Assembly: GCA_013400115.1 (NCBI GenBank)
Contig: VXBP01003750.1
Location: 1-64,000 of the forward strand
DNA length: 64,000 nucleotides
Direction: 5' to 3'
Origin: Rhinopomastus cyanomelas
Lineage: Eukaryota > Chordata > Aves > Bucerotiformes > Rhinopomastidae
A program made the translations under genes and the position numbers. Below, in pieces: positions 1-11,637 of this stretch; the first letter of the stretch is position 1; each line of letters starts with the position of its first letter. Below the pieces are notes generated by a model. It was not told the DNA's origin. It ran no database searches and was given only the letters and a program-made list of their open reading frames with translations.

Positions 1-34
1 TTCCAATCCCTAATTTTCTGTGATTCTGTGATTT
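1..34 (+). mobile_element. CR1 LINE, 3' tail
   Basis: The window opens inside a CR1 tail: TTCCAATCCCTAAT followed by repeated TGTGATT units. Confidence 0.7.
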
Positions 35-1699
35 CATTCATGCTCTGATTTGGTTATTGCACATCTATTTTATACATGTCTGTATAAAATTACCTGTGTT
101 TATACAGTGATTGCACCCCATTTAAGTTAGAGCTCACCAATATTTGTACTTTAATACTTGTTGTTCATTAATGACTGCCAATAAATTATTGTTTTTGAGG
201 TTACAAATCCATTGTGAATTTTAATATGGTGTCTCTGGAATGGCTTCAGATCTCATTCCAGAAAGACTGCTTTGTCCTGATGGTGGGGGCTGCTGGCCTT
301 TTACAGAAGTGCTGTGACCTCCTGCTGGCAAGTTCTACACAAGACTGTTCTGCTAGCTCTGGATAAATGCAGAACAGTAAGAGACTTGGATCCATTCCCT
401 TTCACATGAACCGGGAGAATGGTTTCAGGGGTTTTATTGTGGTGTTTCTACTTTGTTTTCTGCTTTTATTTTTTGCTCTGAAGAGCCTTGTTCACAAAAA
501 CGAGCTTGATCAGCAGTTAGATCATAACATGATCGTGGGTGTGTTAAGAGAATCAAAGGATGTGAACTGCAGCAGTGCCATTTTATCTTACTGTAATTGA
601 TAGACTCGTAATTGATAGACTAAGAGCTCTAAGGGGCTAGTCCTGTTCCCACTAAAATACCTCTTCAGTTTAACCTATAACCAGATCAAAGCTTTCATCA
701 GTGATTTACAAGTAGAAGCACCTTTTGCCTGTGGTGTGTTTACACAGTGCAGCAGCAGGGACTCAGCTGGAGTCCTGGAAGTACCCATGAGTGTCCTGGC
801 CTCTCAACAAGATAAGCTTAGCTTGGGTACAGCCTTGAACCAAAGCCTTATCAAAATCAGCCACTGTCTTACACACCTACCAAAGGCTGGCCACTGTGCA
901 ACACAGGGATATCCTTGCACCAGGTAGGACAGCAGTCTGAGAGCAGCTCCTTCCAGAGCATGAATATCACTGAGGAGGCCCTGCTTGTCTCCTCTGGTAA
1001 TGGAAGTGTCCAGGCACCCTCTGTGGACCAGAAGCTTGGCTCTCCAAGTCCTGCCCACACTTTGCCAAGTGCAGATGATGGCACACAAGCTCTCTGGTTC
1101 CAATCTTTAGTGAACAGAGACACCTAATGTTCAGCTGAGTACAGGCACAACACATCAGGGAGAAAGCTCTGTGCAATTGTTATCAGCTCTTTGGGAAGCT
1201 TCCCGTGCAGCAGCTTCTAACTCGCCTTTAGGGACAAAAGCAAGTTACTGAATTATTTCTTGCTTTGGCACAGAGCTCAGCTGTAGGGCTACTGCAGCTC
1301 TCTGGAGAACGTTATTTAGCGTTTTTGAATAGGAATGTCCTGCTGAGCTCATGCCTATGTAAGAGCTTCCACTCTTAGCTCCCAAATACCTTGGCCACTG
1401 TGCAAAACTGGGCCACATCTTGGATGCAGCCACCACACACTCCTTTGTGAAATTATCTAAGGAAAGATTAGTGGGTGCATTTAGAAAGCGGTTTTGTTCA
1501 GGGGCCACTTAGTGTAGCTGACCTATGCTGCTGTCTGAGAGTGTAGTGCAAGCACTTCAGTACCTCATTTTCCTCAGTATTCACTGAAGAAGACAGGGGT
1601 AGATATGCTTCCAGCATCATGCAAGCATGTGTGTGATGACCTGACTCAGAAAGTGTATGCTGTTGACTTTCTAAGTTTGAAGAAGCCAATAATTTAGTC
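35..1699. other. intergenic, no supported gene
   Basis: This stretch is AT-leaning and unique-looking. An open frame at 367-600 has a hydrophobic segment but no recognisable family and no exon-type borders. By conserved synteny the 3' end of ACOT12 could lie to the left on the plus strand, but nothing here could be identified as it. Confidence 0.4.
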
Positions 1700-2060
1700 T
1701 CTTGAGAGGAGACCATACTGCTCTCTACAACTACTTGAAAGGAGGTTGTACAGAGGCAGGCATTGATGTGTTCTCCCTAGTGGCCACTGATGCCGTGAGG
1801 GGAAACAACCTTAAGCTGTGCCAGGGGAGATTCAAGTTGGATGTCAGAAGGAATTTCTTTCCTGAAAGGTTTGTTAGGCACTGGAACAGCTGCCAAGGGA
1901 GGGGACTGAGTCACTATCCCTAGAGATATTTAAGAAAAGGAGAGATGTCACATAGAGGAGGGGATACATGGTTTAGTGGTGATGACAGGGCTAGGGAAAG
2001 CTTGGACTTGATGATCTTGAAGGTCTCTTCCAGCCAAAACTATTCTGTGATTCTATGATA
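1700..2060 (+). mobile_element. CR1 LINE, 5'-truncated
   Basis: The sequence encodes the C-terminal CR1 reverse-transcriptase end (YNYLKGG, RRNFF-like) and closes with TTCTGTGATTCTATGATA. Confidence 0.85.
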
Positions 2061-2267
2061 GGACAACAAAGCATTATTTGAGCACAGGAGCATGCCATGT
2101 GTTTTCATAATACAAGACAAATCAAGGAACAGGTATGAAACCCAAGTGATTTTGAAACGTCACCCAGTGATGGTTATAGCTCCAGAGGCATGCTACAAGG
2201 AGGACTTCATGACTGCACTACAGAGAAGCCTGGGCTCAGGATGTCGGCAAGATGGATATTATCATGC

Positions 2268-2804
2268 CCTAGTTGGAGGCCTGTATCTAGTGGAGTGCCC
2301 CAGGGATCGGTGCTGGGACCAGTCCTGTTCAATCTATTCATTGATGACTTGGATGAGGGATTGGCATGCACTGTCAGCNAGACGATAAAAGAGGTGGAGC
2401 ACCTCCCTTATGAGGAGAGGTTGAGGGAGCTGGGTCTCTCTAGCTTGGAGGAGACTGAGGGGTGATCTCATTAATGTCTACAAATATTTGAGGGGTGGGT
2501 GTCAGGAGGATGGCACTGGGCTTTTCTCGGTGTCATGTAGTGATAGGACGAGGGGCAATGGTTGTAAGCTGGAACATAGGAGGTTCCACATCAACCTGAG
2601 AAGGAACTTCTTCATGGTGAGGGTGACAGAGCACTGGAACAGGCTGCCCGGTGGGGTGTGGAGTCTCCGTCACTGGAGATATTCAAGACCCGACTGGATA
2701 GGTTCCTGTGTGACTTGGTTTAGGTGATCCTGCTGTTGCAGGCGGATTGGACTAGATGATCTTTCGAGGTCCCCTCCAATCCATAATGATTCTATGATTC
2801 TATG
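2268..2804 (+). mobile_element. CR1 LINE, internally joined at a single N
   Basis: RT motif SSGVPQGSVLGPVLFNLFID is followed by an N at 2379 and then by the distal segment (KEVEHLPYEERLRELGL). The FADD part is absent. The tail is TGATTCTATGATTCTATG. Confidence 0.9.
2379..2379. other. single-N assembly join inside CR1
   Basis: One N separates the RT palm region from the 3' segment of a CR1. Several hundred bases of the element are missing, relative to the order of CR1 motifs. Confidence 0.8.
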
Positions 2805-3977
2805 CCCTGCTTGTGCTCCAATATTTTGAGGACAAGGTTAATCTACTGCAGAATTTCAGTCATCCTGGCTTTAGCAATCCCATTCTCCAAGCAGAAGGGA
2901 CAGAGATCAGCATGGAAAGGTAACAGCGGATTTTCTTCTCCTCCAACTTACACACTATACACAAGGTAGCCACTTTTGCTTCAGATTGCAGTAGCACAAC
3001 TGGGTGACTGTATCTTCCTCAGAGCCAGTACCTTGGGAGAAACCACAACACACACCACAGCGCCTACACCAACCTCTTATCTGGGAAGGAGTGGAGCTGT
3101 TAGGACAGTCACTGTGCACAGCTTCAGGCTCCCATGGGTAGAACATGCTATACAGTTGTTAGATTTTAAAAGCTGCATGAATCTGTCAGTCTAATTTGTG
3201 TGTTCTGCAGAAAAGTCAAAGTTTGTGTTTAGAAAATTGAAAAATGGCTGCCCCCCCAATCTTCTCCCTCTTTGGTGACTTCCACCTTCTTCTTTGCTTC
3301 TCCCTATGCTGGGCTGTTTGGAGATGCATCACTGCCACTGACAGAGAATGTTATCCCATCTAAAACTATCAGTCCTCAAGCTGGAGAAAACGTATGGCGA
3401 GGGGGAAGATTCACCTGGATCTGGAGACACCAAAATTCTGAATTTTGAAGATTAATGAGGCTCAAGACTGAAGTCAGACAACTGCCGAGATTTCAGACAG
3501 ATGCTACAATTAAATAATGAGTGTTTTGGACATGTAGCTCAGTTAACTGTAAGGACATGTGACAAAACTCCGTGTGTCTGTGTCTTGTCTGGGGTTTTTC
3601 TCTGATGTGTAGGGTAGGGGAGTGAATGAAAATGTCGAGGCTTTTCTTCTCCAAACTGAGTCAGTTGTTTCATTGCTTGCAAATTCATCAGAGGTTTTGT
3701 TAAACCCCTCCTTTGTCTGATGCTTTAGGTGAAAGCTCTTGGTAGAAATACAATTTGGGACCCATAAGATTGGCCGAGAGCCAGGTGGGACACATGGGGA
3801 TCCAGACAAGGACCCACACACTACTACTACTGCTGCTACTACAACTGTCAAGGTTTTAAAGAGAGAAAACTATCTAAAAAGATACTTTTTAAACAATGTA
3901 ATAATTCATTTAATAACTAAGCCAATGTTTTTGAACTGGGACATGTGCTGAAAAACATCCACCCTGAATTGATATCT

Positions 3978-4084
3978 GGCTGTGCTCCTGAGTGACTTGA
4001 TCTAGGGGATTCCGCTGTGGCAGGGGGATTGGACTGGATCATCTTTTGAGGTCCCTTCTAATCCCTAATGTTCTGTGATACTGC
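3978..4084 (+). mobile_element. CR1 LINE, 3' end fragment
   Basis: A typical 3' end (GGCAGGGGGATTGGACTGGA ... CCCTAATGTTCTGTGAT). Confidence 0.85.
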
Positions 4085-4279
4085 ACTGATGCAGTAGTTA
4101 ATTACAATTGTAATGAATCCTTGATTCAGTCATTTCCACCATTCCCATTTTCAATGGTGTTCTTACTATAAACGGAATAAACTCACCCCATCTTAGTGAA
4201 CTTAATGTGCCTTTGTATCCAGAGCAGAACCAGGAAGCCCAAAATAAAGAGCTCTTCCTACTGTGTTCTGTAGCAGCAT

Positions 4280-5379
4280 TTTATTGAAAATAATTCACCT
4301 GCACAAATATAAAACACATCCACGCAAAGTCCCGTATTTGGTTTTCTGCTGTAAGAAAAGTTTCAAACCTATGGTTTCTGTGGCTGGTCTTATTCACCTC
4401 AAAACCAGTCCTGAGGTCAGGTTTGCTCTCTGGTGCGTTCTCACCAGGGTGATGTATGGACCATTAGGACACTCTTACTAAAAGGGTAAATTAATTCTTT
4501 GAGGAAGGCACATCTATGACTTTTGGGAAACTGAAGCATCTTACTTGTCTGAAGGAAACCACAGCTGCAGCAGCAAACTGGGCAGCCTGGCTCAGCTGTG
4601 GCTATCAGAGCAAGGTGCAGTTCTGTTTCTACTGATGAATGAGTACTCAAATATGCATCAGCAATCAGGTTAATGCATGCATGTATGTATTTCCCCTGAC
4701 CTACCACGAGCAGCAGGAACTGCAGACCTAGCTCTACCAACCATAGGTTCTACCTGGTAACTCCATCGTCATACTGCTCAAGCTGGCATATACAGCAAGA
4801 GAAATCAATTCCTTCTAAAAGGAGAAGGAAAAACCAAACCAGGACCCAACATTACTCCTCAGAAAATACCCACAATCCCTTTCTCAGAAATACCTTCCGT
4901 CAGATCAGCCTGAATGTGTTCCATATCTGGTAGGTCACAGCAGCACTCATGGTTACAGCATCAGATGCTGAAACCCAGTGGTCATAAACCACCATAATAC
5001 CCTGTTTGTTTACCACAACCAAATCCCCATTACTCTTCAGAGAGTTGGCAGTGAGAAGGAATGTGAATTGGAGGGACTTTGCATTCCTGCCCATGGCAGG
5101 AGGGTTGGAACTAGGTGATCTTGATGGTCTCTTCCAACTGAAACCATTCTATGACTGATTCTATGAATGCTGTATTTGGGTAGATATAAAAATAGAATAC
5201 CCACTATTTCTGGGTGACTCTCCGGGTGACCTTGAAAAATTAGAGGGAACGAAAAGGACAATTTGATATCCCCAATTGAATGGATTAGAAAATCCGGAAG
5301 GAACCAGCAGTGCACCTGGTGTAGTCAGTGCTCTCAATTGATGCAGCACTGGCTAGCTTGGTTTACAGCCAAGAGGTCT
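4280..5379 (-). other. ZCCHC9: candidate ZCCHC9 3' UTR with AATAAA signal
   Basis: Reading leftward from the stop codon, the first canonical AATAAA I found on the minus strand is at 4285-4280, giving a 3' UTR of about 1.1 kb. A short plus-oriented CR1 tail (5088-5168) lies inside. A nearer non-canonical signal cannot be excluded. Confidence 0.3.
5088..5168 (+). mobile_element. CR1 LINE, older 3' end fragment
   Basis: GGTTGGAACTAGGTGATCTT and a degenerate ATTCTATGA tail, from a different CR1 subfamily than most copies here. Confidence 0.75.
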
Positions 5380-5495
5380 TCAAAAAGTAACCACTTTGGG
5401 TACTTTCACTTTTGGTTTCTCCAGCTTTGGTGTTTCTGTAATTTCTTCATAATCCGCGCTCATCCCAACGGCCCATCGTCCAACCGTAACCTGAT
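5380..5495 (-). CDS. ZCCHC9: ZCCHC9 coding exon 5 (C-terminus and stop)
   Basis: This exon starts after ATTTGCAG and encodes the conserved ZCCHC9 tail, with VGRWAVGMSADYEEI and a Lys/Pro-rich end KVPKVVTF, then TGA at 5382-5380. The acceptor and the frame match exon 4. Confidence 0.95.
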
Positions 5496-8400
5496 CTGCA
5501 AATGAGAGACAAGACAAAACGTTACCATTACATACAAGTGCCACATTTGACAAAGGTTTGGCCCACAAGGGGCTGTCATTATTTCACCATAGAATCACAG
5601 AAAGTTAGGGATTGGAAGTGACCTCAAAAGACCATCTAGTCCAACACCTCTCCAGCTTGTTCTAGCTCTGAAGTGGAGATCCATTGCATTTTTGCTTTTA
5701 AATTGTGTTTTGCTAACTCTCTTTCTTCCTCCATGGAGACTGACGAGTTTCAAAATCGTACATATGTGTTTTTTCCTATTTGACTGGCCTAACGCTGCAA
5801 GAGCATGAAGATGATACATCAGCTCTCACAGAAATCCAAGTCATTTTGTTAATTCAGAGCATGTCAGGCATGTCTGGATATAAAGGAAAGACTTTCTCTA
5901 TTACACAAGTGAAATAAAACTAAGCCAAACACCCCCATTATGAGGAAAGGCTGAGAGAGCTGGGTGTCTTGAGCCTGGAAAAAAGGAAACTCAGAGGTGA
6001 CCTCATTAATGTTTATAAATATGTGAAGGGTGGGTGTCAAGAGGATGGAGCCAGGCCCTGCTCAGTGGCATCCAATGATAGGACAAGGGGCAATGGGTGT
6101 AAACTGGAATAGAAGAGGTTCCACGTCAATATGAGAAGGAACTTCTTCACTATGAGGGTGACAGAGCACTGCAAGGGGCTGTGGAGTCTCCTTCTCTGGA
6201 GATGTTTACAACTTGCTTGGACATGTTCCTGTGCAACTTGGTCTAGGTGATCCTGCTGCAGCAGGGGGATTGGACTAGATGATCTTTTGAAGTCCCTTCC
6301 AATCCCTGATGTTTCATGATTCTGTAATTTTGTGTGGAGGCTCATCAGAGGCAAATTTACATGTCTTTACTCACATCCTTGAATCCTTCTGTTGTTTAAA
6401 ATGCTATTCAGACCAATTCACACCCCTTTCAAAAGAAAACATTATTAACCTTATGCTTAACAGATACTTGTCATTTTCTGAATGACAAACTAGTTTTGAG
6501 AGCAGCAAATCAAACTATATCACAATATCAGTGATTTATCGCAATGATGCGCAGCGGGTTTGGGGACTAATTTCTGTACATTAAAGCAGGCCAGCTATCT
6601 CCATCTGAAGAAGTTGGAACCTGTAGAGCCTCAGCTTCTTTGCCAGTGATGAGCCAGCTTCTTGTGGTCTGGAAGTACTCTGCACGATGCAAACTGATTT
6701 GAAAGAAGACTACGGCTCTTACCAATGGTGTCATAGTTCACATTAATTAAACAATACTAGTTTGGAAACATCAGTATGAAGACTGAGAGGTCCCTTGGAT
6801 CATTCAACAGCAGTTGTCGGCCTTACACAATTATTTTTGGACATAAAACTTCTCAAAGCTTTGAGCAGTTTCTATTCCCTACGAGGATTTCTTTTCTTTC
6901 TGCATTTGTACAGGCTTTTGATTTATACAGGAAAGTCCAAAAAAGGGCTATGTGACAGACTTTCATGTGGGCACTGCCCCATACTCTGATGTGGCTGATG
7001 AGCTAGGAAATTTTAAAGCACCTTTTTGTTCTTTTTCTACCCAAAACTTCCATCATACCAGTAAGGACTTAATCTCACCTGTTTTAAACTATCAAAGCAG
7101 CACACACCCAGAACGTTACACCATCTCAGATGTAAAAACATCATGCGCACAAGGCCAGGTACAGAAAATCACAGAACTGACAGGGTTGGAATGGACCTTA
7201 AAGATAATCTAATTCCAACCCCCCTGAACAGGCAGTGACATCTTTATTCAATCTGGTTGCTCAGGGCCCCATCCAACCCAAAATTCAATGCTTCGAGGGA
7301 TGTGGCAGCCATAACTTCCTTGGGCAACCTGTTCCAACATCTCACCACCTCACAGCACATCACAAAATGCTGAGACTTAGGCCTCTATGGTGTCCATAGA
7401 TTTTTCTTACAGTGTATTTCCACAGAAGTGGCATATGTTGCACCAAAAGTTCTGTAAGTCATACAAATAAAATAGAAAACCACACAAATGTGTCACCACT
7501 TCAGGAACTGACTCATCCTTCAAAACCCTCTTTGATGCTTTTGCCTTCCTTAGCACAGGTTTTGTCGCAAACAGTGTCATTTCTTCGCCCACACAAACAC
7601 TGGCTAACAGATACACATTACCCCATTTTACCTCCAGAAATACACAAGCAAAGTTTTTTTAACGGAAAGTTCAAGTTTCGCACTGTGGCTTGATGCCTCC
7701 CCCACACACCCCATCACACAGGCACTCACTCCCAAAGGAAGGTTGCCTTTGCTCCACTCAAGGTCTCTTCTCACCACCTTTTTTCCTGGCCAAATTCAGG
7801 CAAAGCAGTAAATAAGCAGATCTCACTGTGAGCTCACACTCCACTCTGCACAAGCCCCTGCCTCTCACCTGCGTTCTGTTTTTCCGGACAGTCCTTTTTG
7901 AAGTGCTCCACAGAGCCACAAAGCTTGCAGCTGCCACCTGCAAATGGAGAAAGCTGTTACTCATCTGGGAGAAACAAACCAAACAGCAAAAATCCCAAAC
8001 ATGAAACAACCCTCCTACATTGTTTTGCTCTTACAGGTATGCATCGAAAACTCTGCTTCTACTTATCTGCAGTTGACAGCCTGTAAATATATAAGGAAGC
8101 GTCCCTAGGAAGCGGTCTGCACTCCTTGGCACAACCTAGCATGGTGGAGCAGATCTGCAGCCAGTCTCTGTGTCTCTGACAGAGAGAGCTGTCTGTAATC
8201 ACATTGCTTTGTAGAGCACCACATACTACAAATTTCAGACCCCACACAGAGTACTTCTGATTTGCTTGAGCTCACTAAGAAACAAGATGAAGTCTGCTGA
8301 AAGTCATACTTGAAGTAACTTCTGAAATTAATAGGAGAACCTGAGAAGGATGTACTCCAACTGCAGGCACTGATATGAAATACCAGGTATACTCATAACT

Positions 8401-11400
8401 GAAAGCAAAGGGTTTTTTCTTACAGTTTCACCATTACGTACACATCACCCCTTTGAGTCTGACAGATCTCAAGTTTGTCCTGAGAGACAGAACACTATTT
8501 ATTATTGCCATCACAGAAATCAGTCAGAGTAGGTTTTTAGTGTCATCTTCAAACTCGGATCTCATTTCTCACTGAAGCCTCTTAAACTGAACACTTCCTC
8601 TTTCTAGCGAGAGTCCTTACTACAGGCAAACACCTCCTCAAGCTCTTACGCTAACTATGAGACTATGTTCCATCAGGTACTTTGGTATATGTGAACACAC
8701 ACTGCTTATACACACATTATTTCTTGGTCTGCCTCTTGACACTGCAAGTGCAAACAGGTTCTCACACTTTGAATCTCATCACTTAATGCTAAACATACAG
8801 CAGACATCCCTAGGTCATCAATATTCACATTGAACTTGGAACGAAACCACTTTTACCATGAGTTAAAGATGTTTGGAAATTCCTTTTATTCAGATCCTCG
8901 TTCATTTGAATGCTCTATCACTCAGTTTGGTGATGACACCAAACTCTATGGTGAAGTCAACACACTGGAGGGAAGGGAGACCATCCAGAGGGACCTTGCT
9001 AGGCTTGAGAAGTGGGTTCATGCAAACTGCATGAAGTTCAAGAAGGGTATGTGCAAGGTTCTGCACCTGGGTTGAGGCAATCCCATGTACTAATACAGAT
9101 TGGGAGGACAACGGATTGAGGACAGCCCTGAGAAGGACTTGGGGGTGGTGGCAGAAGTTTAACAGGAGCCATCAGTGTTCACTGGCAGCTCAGAGAGCTG
9201 ACTGTGTCCCGGGCTGCATTGAAAGAAGCAGTGACAGTAAGTCAAGGGAAGTGATTCTCCCCCTCTGCTCTGCACTTCTTAGACCGCACCTGGAGTACTG
9301 GGTCCAATTCTGGAGTCCTCAACATAAGAAGGACACAGAGCTCCTGGAACATATGCAGAGCAGAGAAGCTCATTTGTAAGAGGGCTGGAGCACCTCCCTT
9401 ATAAGGACAGGCTAAGCAAGTTGGGGGTTCAGCACAGATAAGAGGAGGCTTCTAGGTGACGCTCTAGCAGCTTTCCAGTACCTGCAGAGGGCTATAAGAA
9501 AGCTGGGCTAGGGCTTTTTACATGGGTGCACAGCAAAAGGAAAATGGGAAAGGATTACAGACTTGACAAGAGGAAATTGAGGTTGGACATGAGGAACAAA
9601 TCCTTTCCTGTGAGAGTGGTGAAATGCAGGAACAGGTTGCGCAAGGAAGTTGTGGCTGCCCCATCCTTGCCTATGCAAGGGGGTTGAAACCAGATGATCT
9701 TTAAGGTCCCTTCCAACCCTAGTCATTCTATGATTCTATGATTTTCGACATCACTTTGGTCTGCATCAGTATGGAAAACATGTTTTGGCTTTAGTAAATG
9801 AGTGCGCTCACCTTCAGCGTACAATCCCTTGGGGTTATCTGGACATGACCTTGACAGATGTCCCTTCTCACCACAGATGAAGCATTTTGCATATGGAAAT
9901 GGCCCTGCAAAAGCCCATAAAGGTTATGATCCTAGTTAAAGACTTGGCAAAGTCACAAACAGTTGTGAACACACAGGGATACTTTACTACACTGCTGTAC
10001 TATAAATACAATACCATCTCTTACGCTTTTAGGCTTGCTGTTATTGCATTTCTTTAAACATACTGACCTAACTCTCCTTTAAACACGTTACCGTATCTCC
10101 TCAGAACAGATAAATTATGAAACCAGTACATATCAGTAACAAGAAAACTCAGAACAAAGCATCTCAAGATGTATACGTTTCTGTACGTACCAACCACTGG
10201 ATCTATTTTTGCTTTGCATTTGCCAATGTCATGCTCCGTGGATCCGCAGCGGTAACAGATTCCTGCGCCCGTATCTTGACTCTCTAGCACTGCGGGACAA
10301 TCAGCAACACCATGGCCAGGTTCTCTACAGTGGAAACACACCTTTCAAAATAAAAATTTAATTATATGCATTTTGATGGACAGTTCACTGGGAAACAAAG
10401 CACTTATAGGTGAAATTACTTAAGAATTCACTTACTTCTATGATCTACAACCTGTAGCCAGCAGTTTTGCTAGACTGCTACTTCTCTGGGCTGAAACTTT
10501 AAGGGTACTATCAGAACTTCTGTTTTTAGCTCTAAGCAGTACTGCAGTGAGTGCTTAGGCGAATATAAGTGATGTTGCCCCAGTCCTGTAATTTACTCAT
10601 GAGGAACGCAAGTATCTTAGATTCATTAGTAGTGACTGTCTTTATCACATTCCCAGATTGCCTTCTGCACAAGTTTATGCTGAATGTGCAAATTTGTGCT
10701 GAGATAACTGCTTTAAGGCAAACACATCAGAGCCTGCTGCAGATCTCACTCCAATTAGACAATGCAGAAAGAGGTCACGAAACAGCAGGAATGCTGTACC
10801 TACAAATTACATATAGAAATGGACTGAATTGTCACCCAGAAGAAAAAAGCATGAACGAGGCTGAACCAGAAAAACTATGATAAAGGTTAAGACGTTAACT
10901 TATGTCTGTGATTTCTTATGGAGTTAATAATCTGAAATGTCAATTAGCAAACACCGTGCTTCTAGCAGGTTAGGTACTGCCTCCTTCGTGAAGCACCACC
11001 TGTCAGAAACAGCAGAATCACAGAAGCATTTAGGTTGGAAAAGGCCTTTAGGATAATCAATAGGAATCTGTTTTCGACACATATTTCCCCGAGGTTTTAA
11101 TAAGCTATCCCGGCAGAAAACACCCCCGGCTCAAGGCAAAGCTCACCATGGCATTCTTCTTAATCTGCTGCCTCTTCAGCCTCCGGTTCTCCCGCCGCTT
11201 GTCCTTCTTTAGTGCCAATGCCACCTCCTTCCTCAGCTCAGCAACCTCCGCCCCGGCCCCCTCATCGCCCGGCGCGCTCTGCCTCAAGTACGCGGCGAAT
11301 CCATTGACGTCCTCGTTCAGGTACTCCTTCTTCCTCCTGCTCTTCTTCTTCTTCTTCTCCTGCTCCTTCTGCAGGGGTAAAGACCCTGCGCGGCCTTGGG

Positions 11401-11482
11401 GCCCGCCCGCCATCTCCTCCCAGGGGGTGGCCGCCAGAGCCTTCGCGCCGGGGGGGCCATTCCGCCGCGCCCAGCGGGTCAT
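5380..11482 (-). CDS. ZCCHC9: ZCCHC9, zinc finger CCHC-domain protein 9 (whole coding span, 5 exons)
   Basis: Joining five exons (11482-11147, 10341-10191, 9904-9812, 7937-7869, 5495-5380) gives an uninterrupted 254-codon frame with GT/AG at every junction. The N-terminal third begins MTRWAR and has a Lys/Arg-rich run followed by KEYLNEDVNGF. Four CX2CX4HX4C zinc knuckles follow, at Cys114-Cys127, Cys141-Cys154, Cys170-Cys183 and Cys197-Cys210. The C-terminus contains GRWAVGMSADYEEI and ends KVPKVVTF. This arrangement is that of ZCCHC9, known as a nuclear/nucleolar protein that binds nucleic acid through its knuckles and has been linked to MAPK-signalling repression. The human protein is about 271 residues; this copy is slightly shorter, mainly in the GC-rich N-terminal linker. 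Introns 3 and 4 carry CR1 insertions. Transcription runs toward the left from a CpG island. Identity is very secure; function comes from the family. Confidence 0.96.
5588..5652 (-). mobile_element. CR1 LINE, 3' tail fragment (ZCCHC9 intron 4)
   Basis: Reverse-complement CR1 end beginning CATAGAATCACAGAAAGTTA. Confidence 0.8.
5936..6332 (+). mobile_element. CR1 LINE, 5'-truncated (ZCCHC9 intron 4)
   Basis: The copy runs from the ERLRELG-type segment through the RRNFF segment to the tail CCCTGATGTTTCATGATTCT. It is antisense to ZCCHC9. Confidence 0.87.
7161..7365 (-). mobile_element. CR1 LINE, old fragment (ZCCHC9 intron 4)
   Basis: AATCACAGAACTGACAGGGT and TTGGGCAACCTGTTCCAACA mark a diverged reverse-oriented CR1. 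Confidence 0.75.
7869..7937 (-). CDS. ZCCHC9: ZCCHC9 coding exon 4 (zinc knuckle 4)
   Basis: This 69-bp exon follows acceptor CATTTGCAG and precedes donor GTGAGA. It encodes CKLCGSVEHFKKDC followed by PEKQNA, and ends in phase 1. Confidence 0.94.
8910..9744 (+). mobile_element. CR1 LINE, longer copy (ZCCHC9 intron 3)
   Basis: A diverged RT fragment with FGDDTKLYGEV (RT catalytic motif region), then the maturase-like C-terminal region and the tail ATTCTATGATTCTATGATTT. It has internal stops and shifts and is antisense to ZCCHC9. Confidence 0.85.
9812..9904 (-). CDS. ZCCHC9: ZCCHC9 coding exon 3 (zinc knuckle 3)
   Basis: This 93-bp exon lies between acceptor TTTTGCAG and donor GTGAGC. It encodes PFPYAKCFICGEKGHLSRSC and then PDNPKGLYAEG. 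Both boundaries split Gly codons, and the frame is preserved. Confidence 0.95.
10191..10341 (-). CDS. ZCCHC9: ZCCHC9 coding exon 2 (zinc knuckles 1 and 2)
   Basis: This 151-bp exon starts after TTTTGAAAG and ends before GTACGT. It encodes knuckle 1 (CFHCREPGHGVADC) and knuckle 2 (CYRCGSTEHDIGKC). It ends in phase 1, and the split Gly codon is completed by the next exon. Confidence 0.96.
11014..11064 (-). mobile_element. CR1-like 3' tail fragment (ZCCHC9 intron 1)
   Basis: AGAATCACAGAAGCATTTAG and TTGGAAAAGGCCTTTAGGAT; the latter is shared with a fragment near 43.13 kb. Confidence 0.55.
11147..11482 (-). CDS. ZCCHC9: ZCCHC9 coding exon 1
   Basis: This exon has 112 codons from an ATG with a good Kozak context (CCGCCATGA) to a phase-0 donor (CATG|GTGAGC). 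It encodes the Gly/Ala-rich start, the basic KKKKKSRRKKEYLNEDVNGF segment and a second basic stretch ending KKNAM. It is GC-rich because it lies inside the CpG island. Confidence 0.95.
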
Positions 11483-11629
11483 GGCGGAGCCGGCAGCAGC
11501 CCCTCAACACTCGTAGTTAGACTGGGGCCGTCCCCCGCGCCCCCGCGCCCCCTCGCCCAGCCCCGGCCCGAGGCAGCGGCGGAGCCTGTCCCACCACACC
11601 CCGTCCTCCGCCTGGCGGCGCGCCAGAAG

Positions 11630-11637
11630 TGACGTCA
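11630..11637. promoter_or_regulatory. consensus CRE (CREB/ATF site)
   Basis: The palindrome TGACGTCA lies about 150 bp upstream of the ZCCHC9 start codon, inside the CpG island. This is an exact consensus match. Occupancy is inferred. Confidence 0.6.

Noticed and set aside
367..600. 77-codon plus-strand frame with a hydrophobic helix
   Set aside because: It has no recognisable family, no splice signals and no supporting context; single-helix chance frames are common in AT-rich DNA.
3815..3850. CTA/CTG trinucleotide run
   Set aside because: It is only about ten imperfect units long and there is no gene around it; an ordinary microsatellite.
1..5300. 3' end of ACOT12 expected from synteny
   Set aside because: No thioesterase or START-domain coding sequence could be recognised on either strand here, so it was not annotated.
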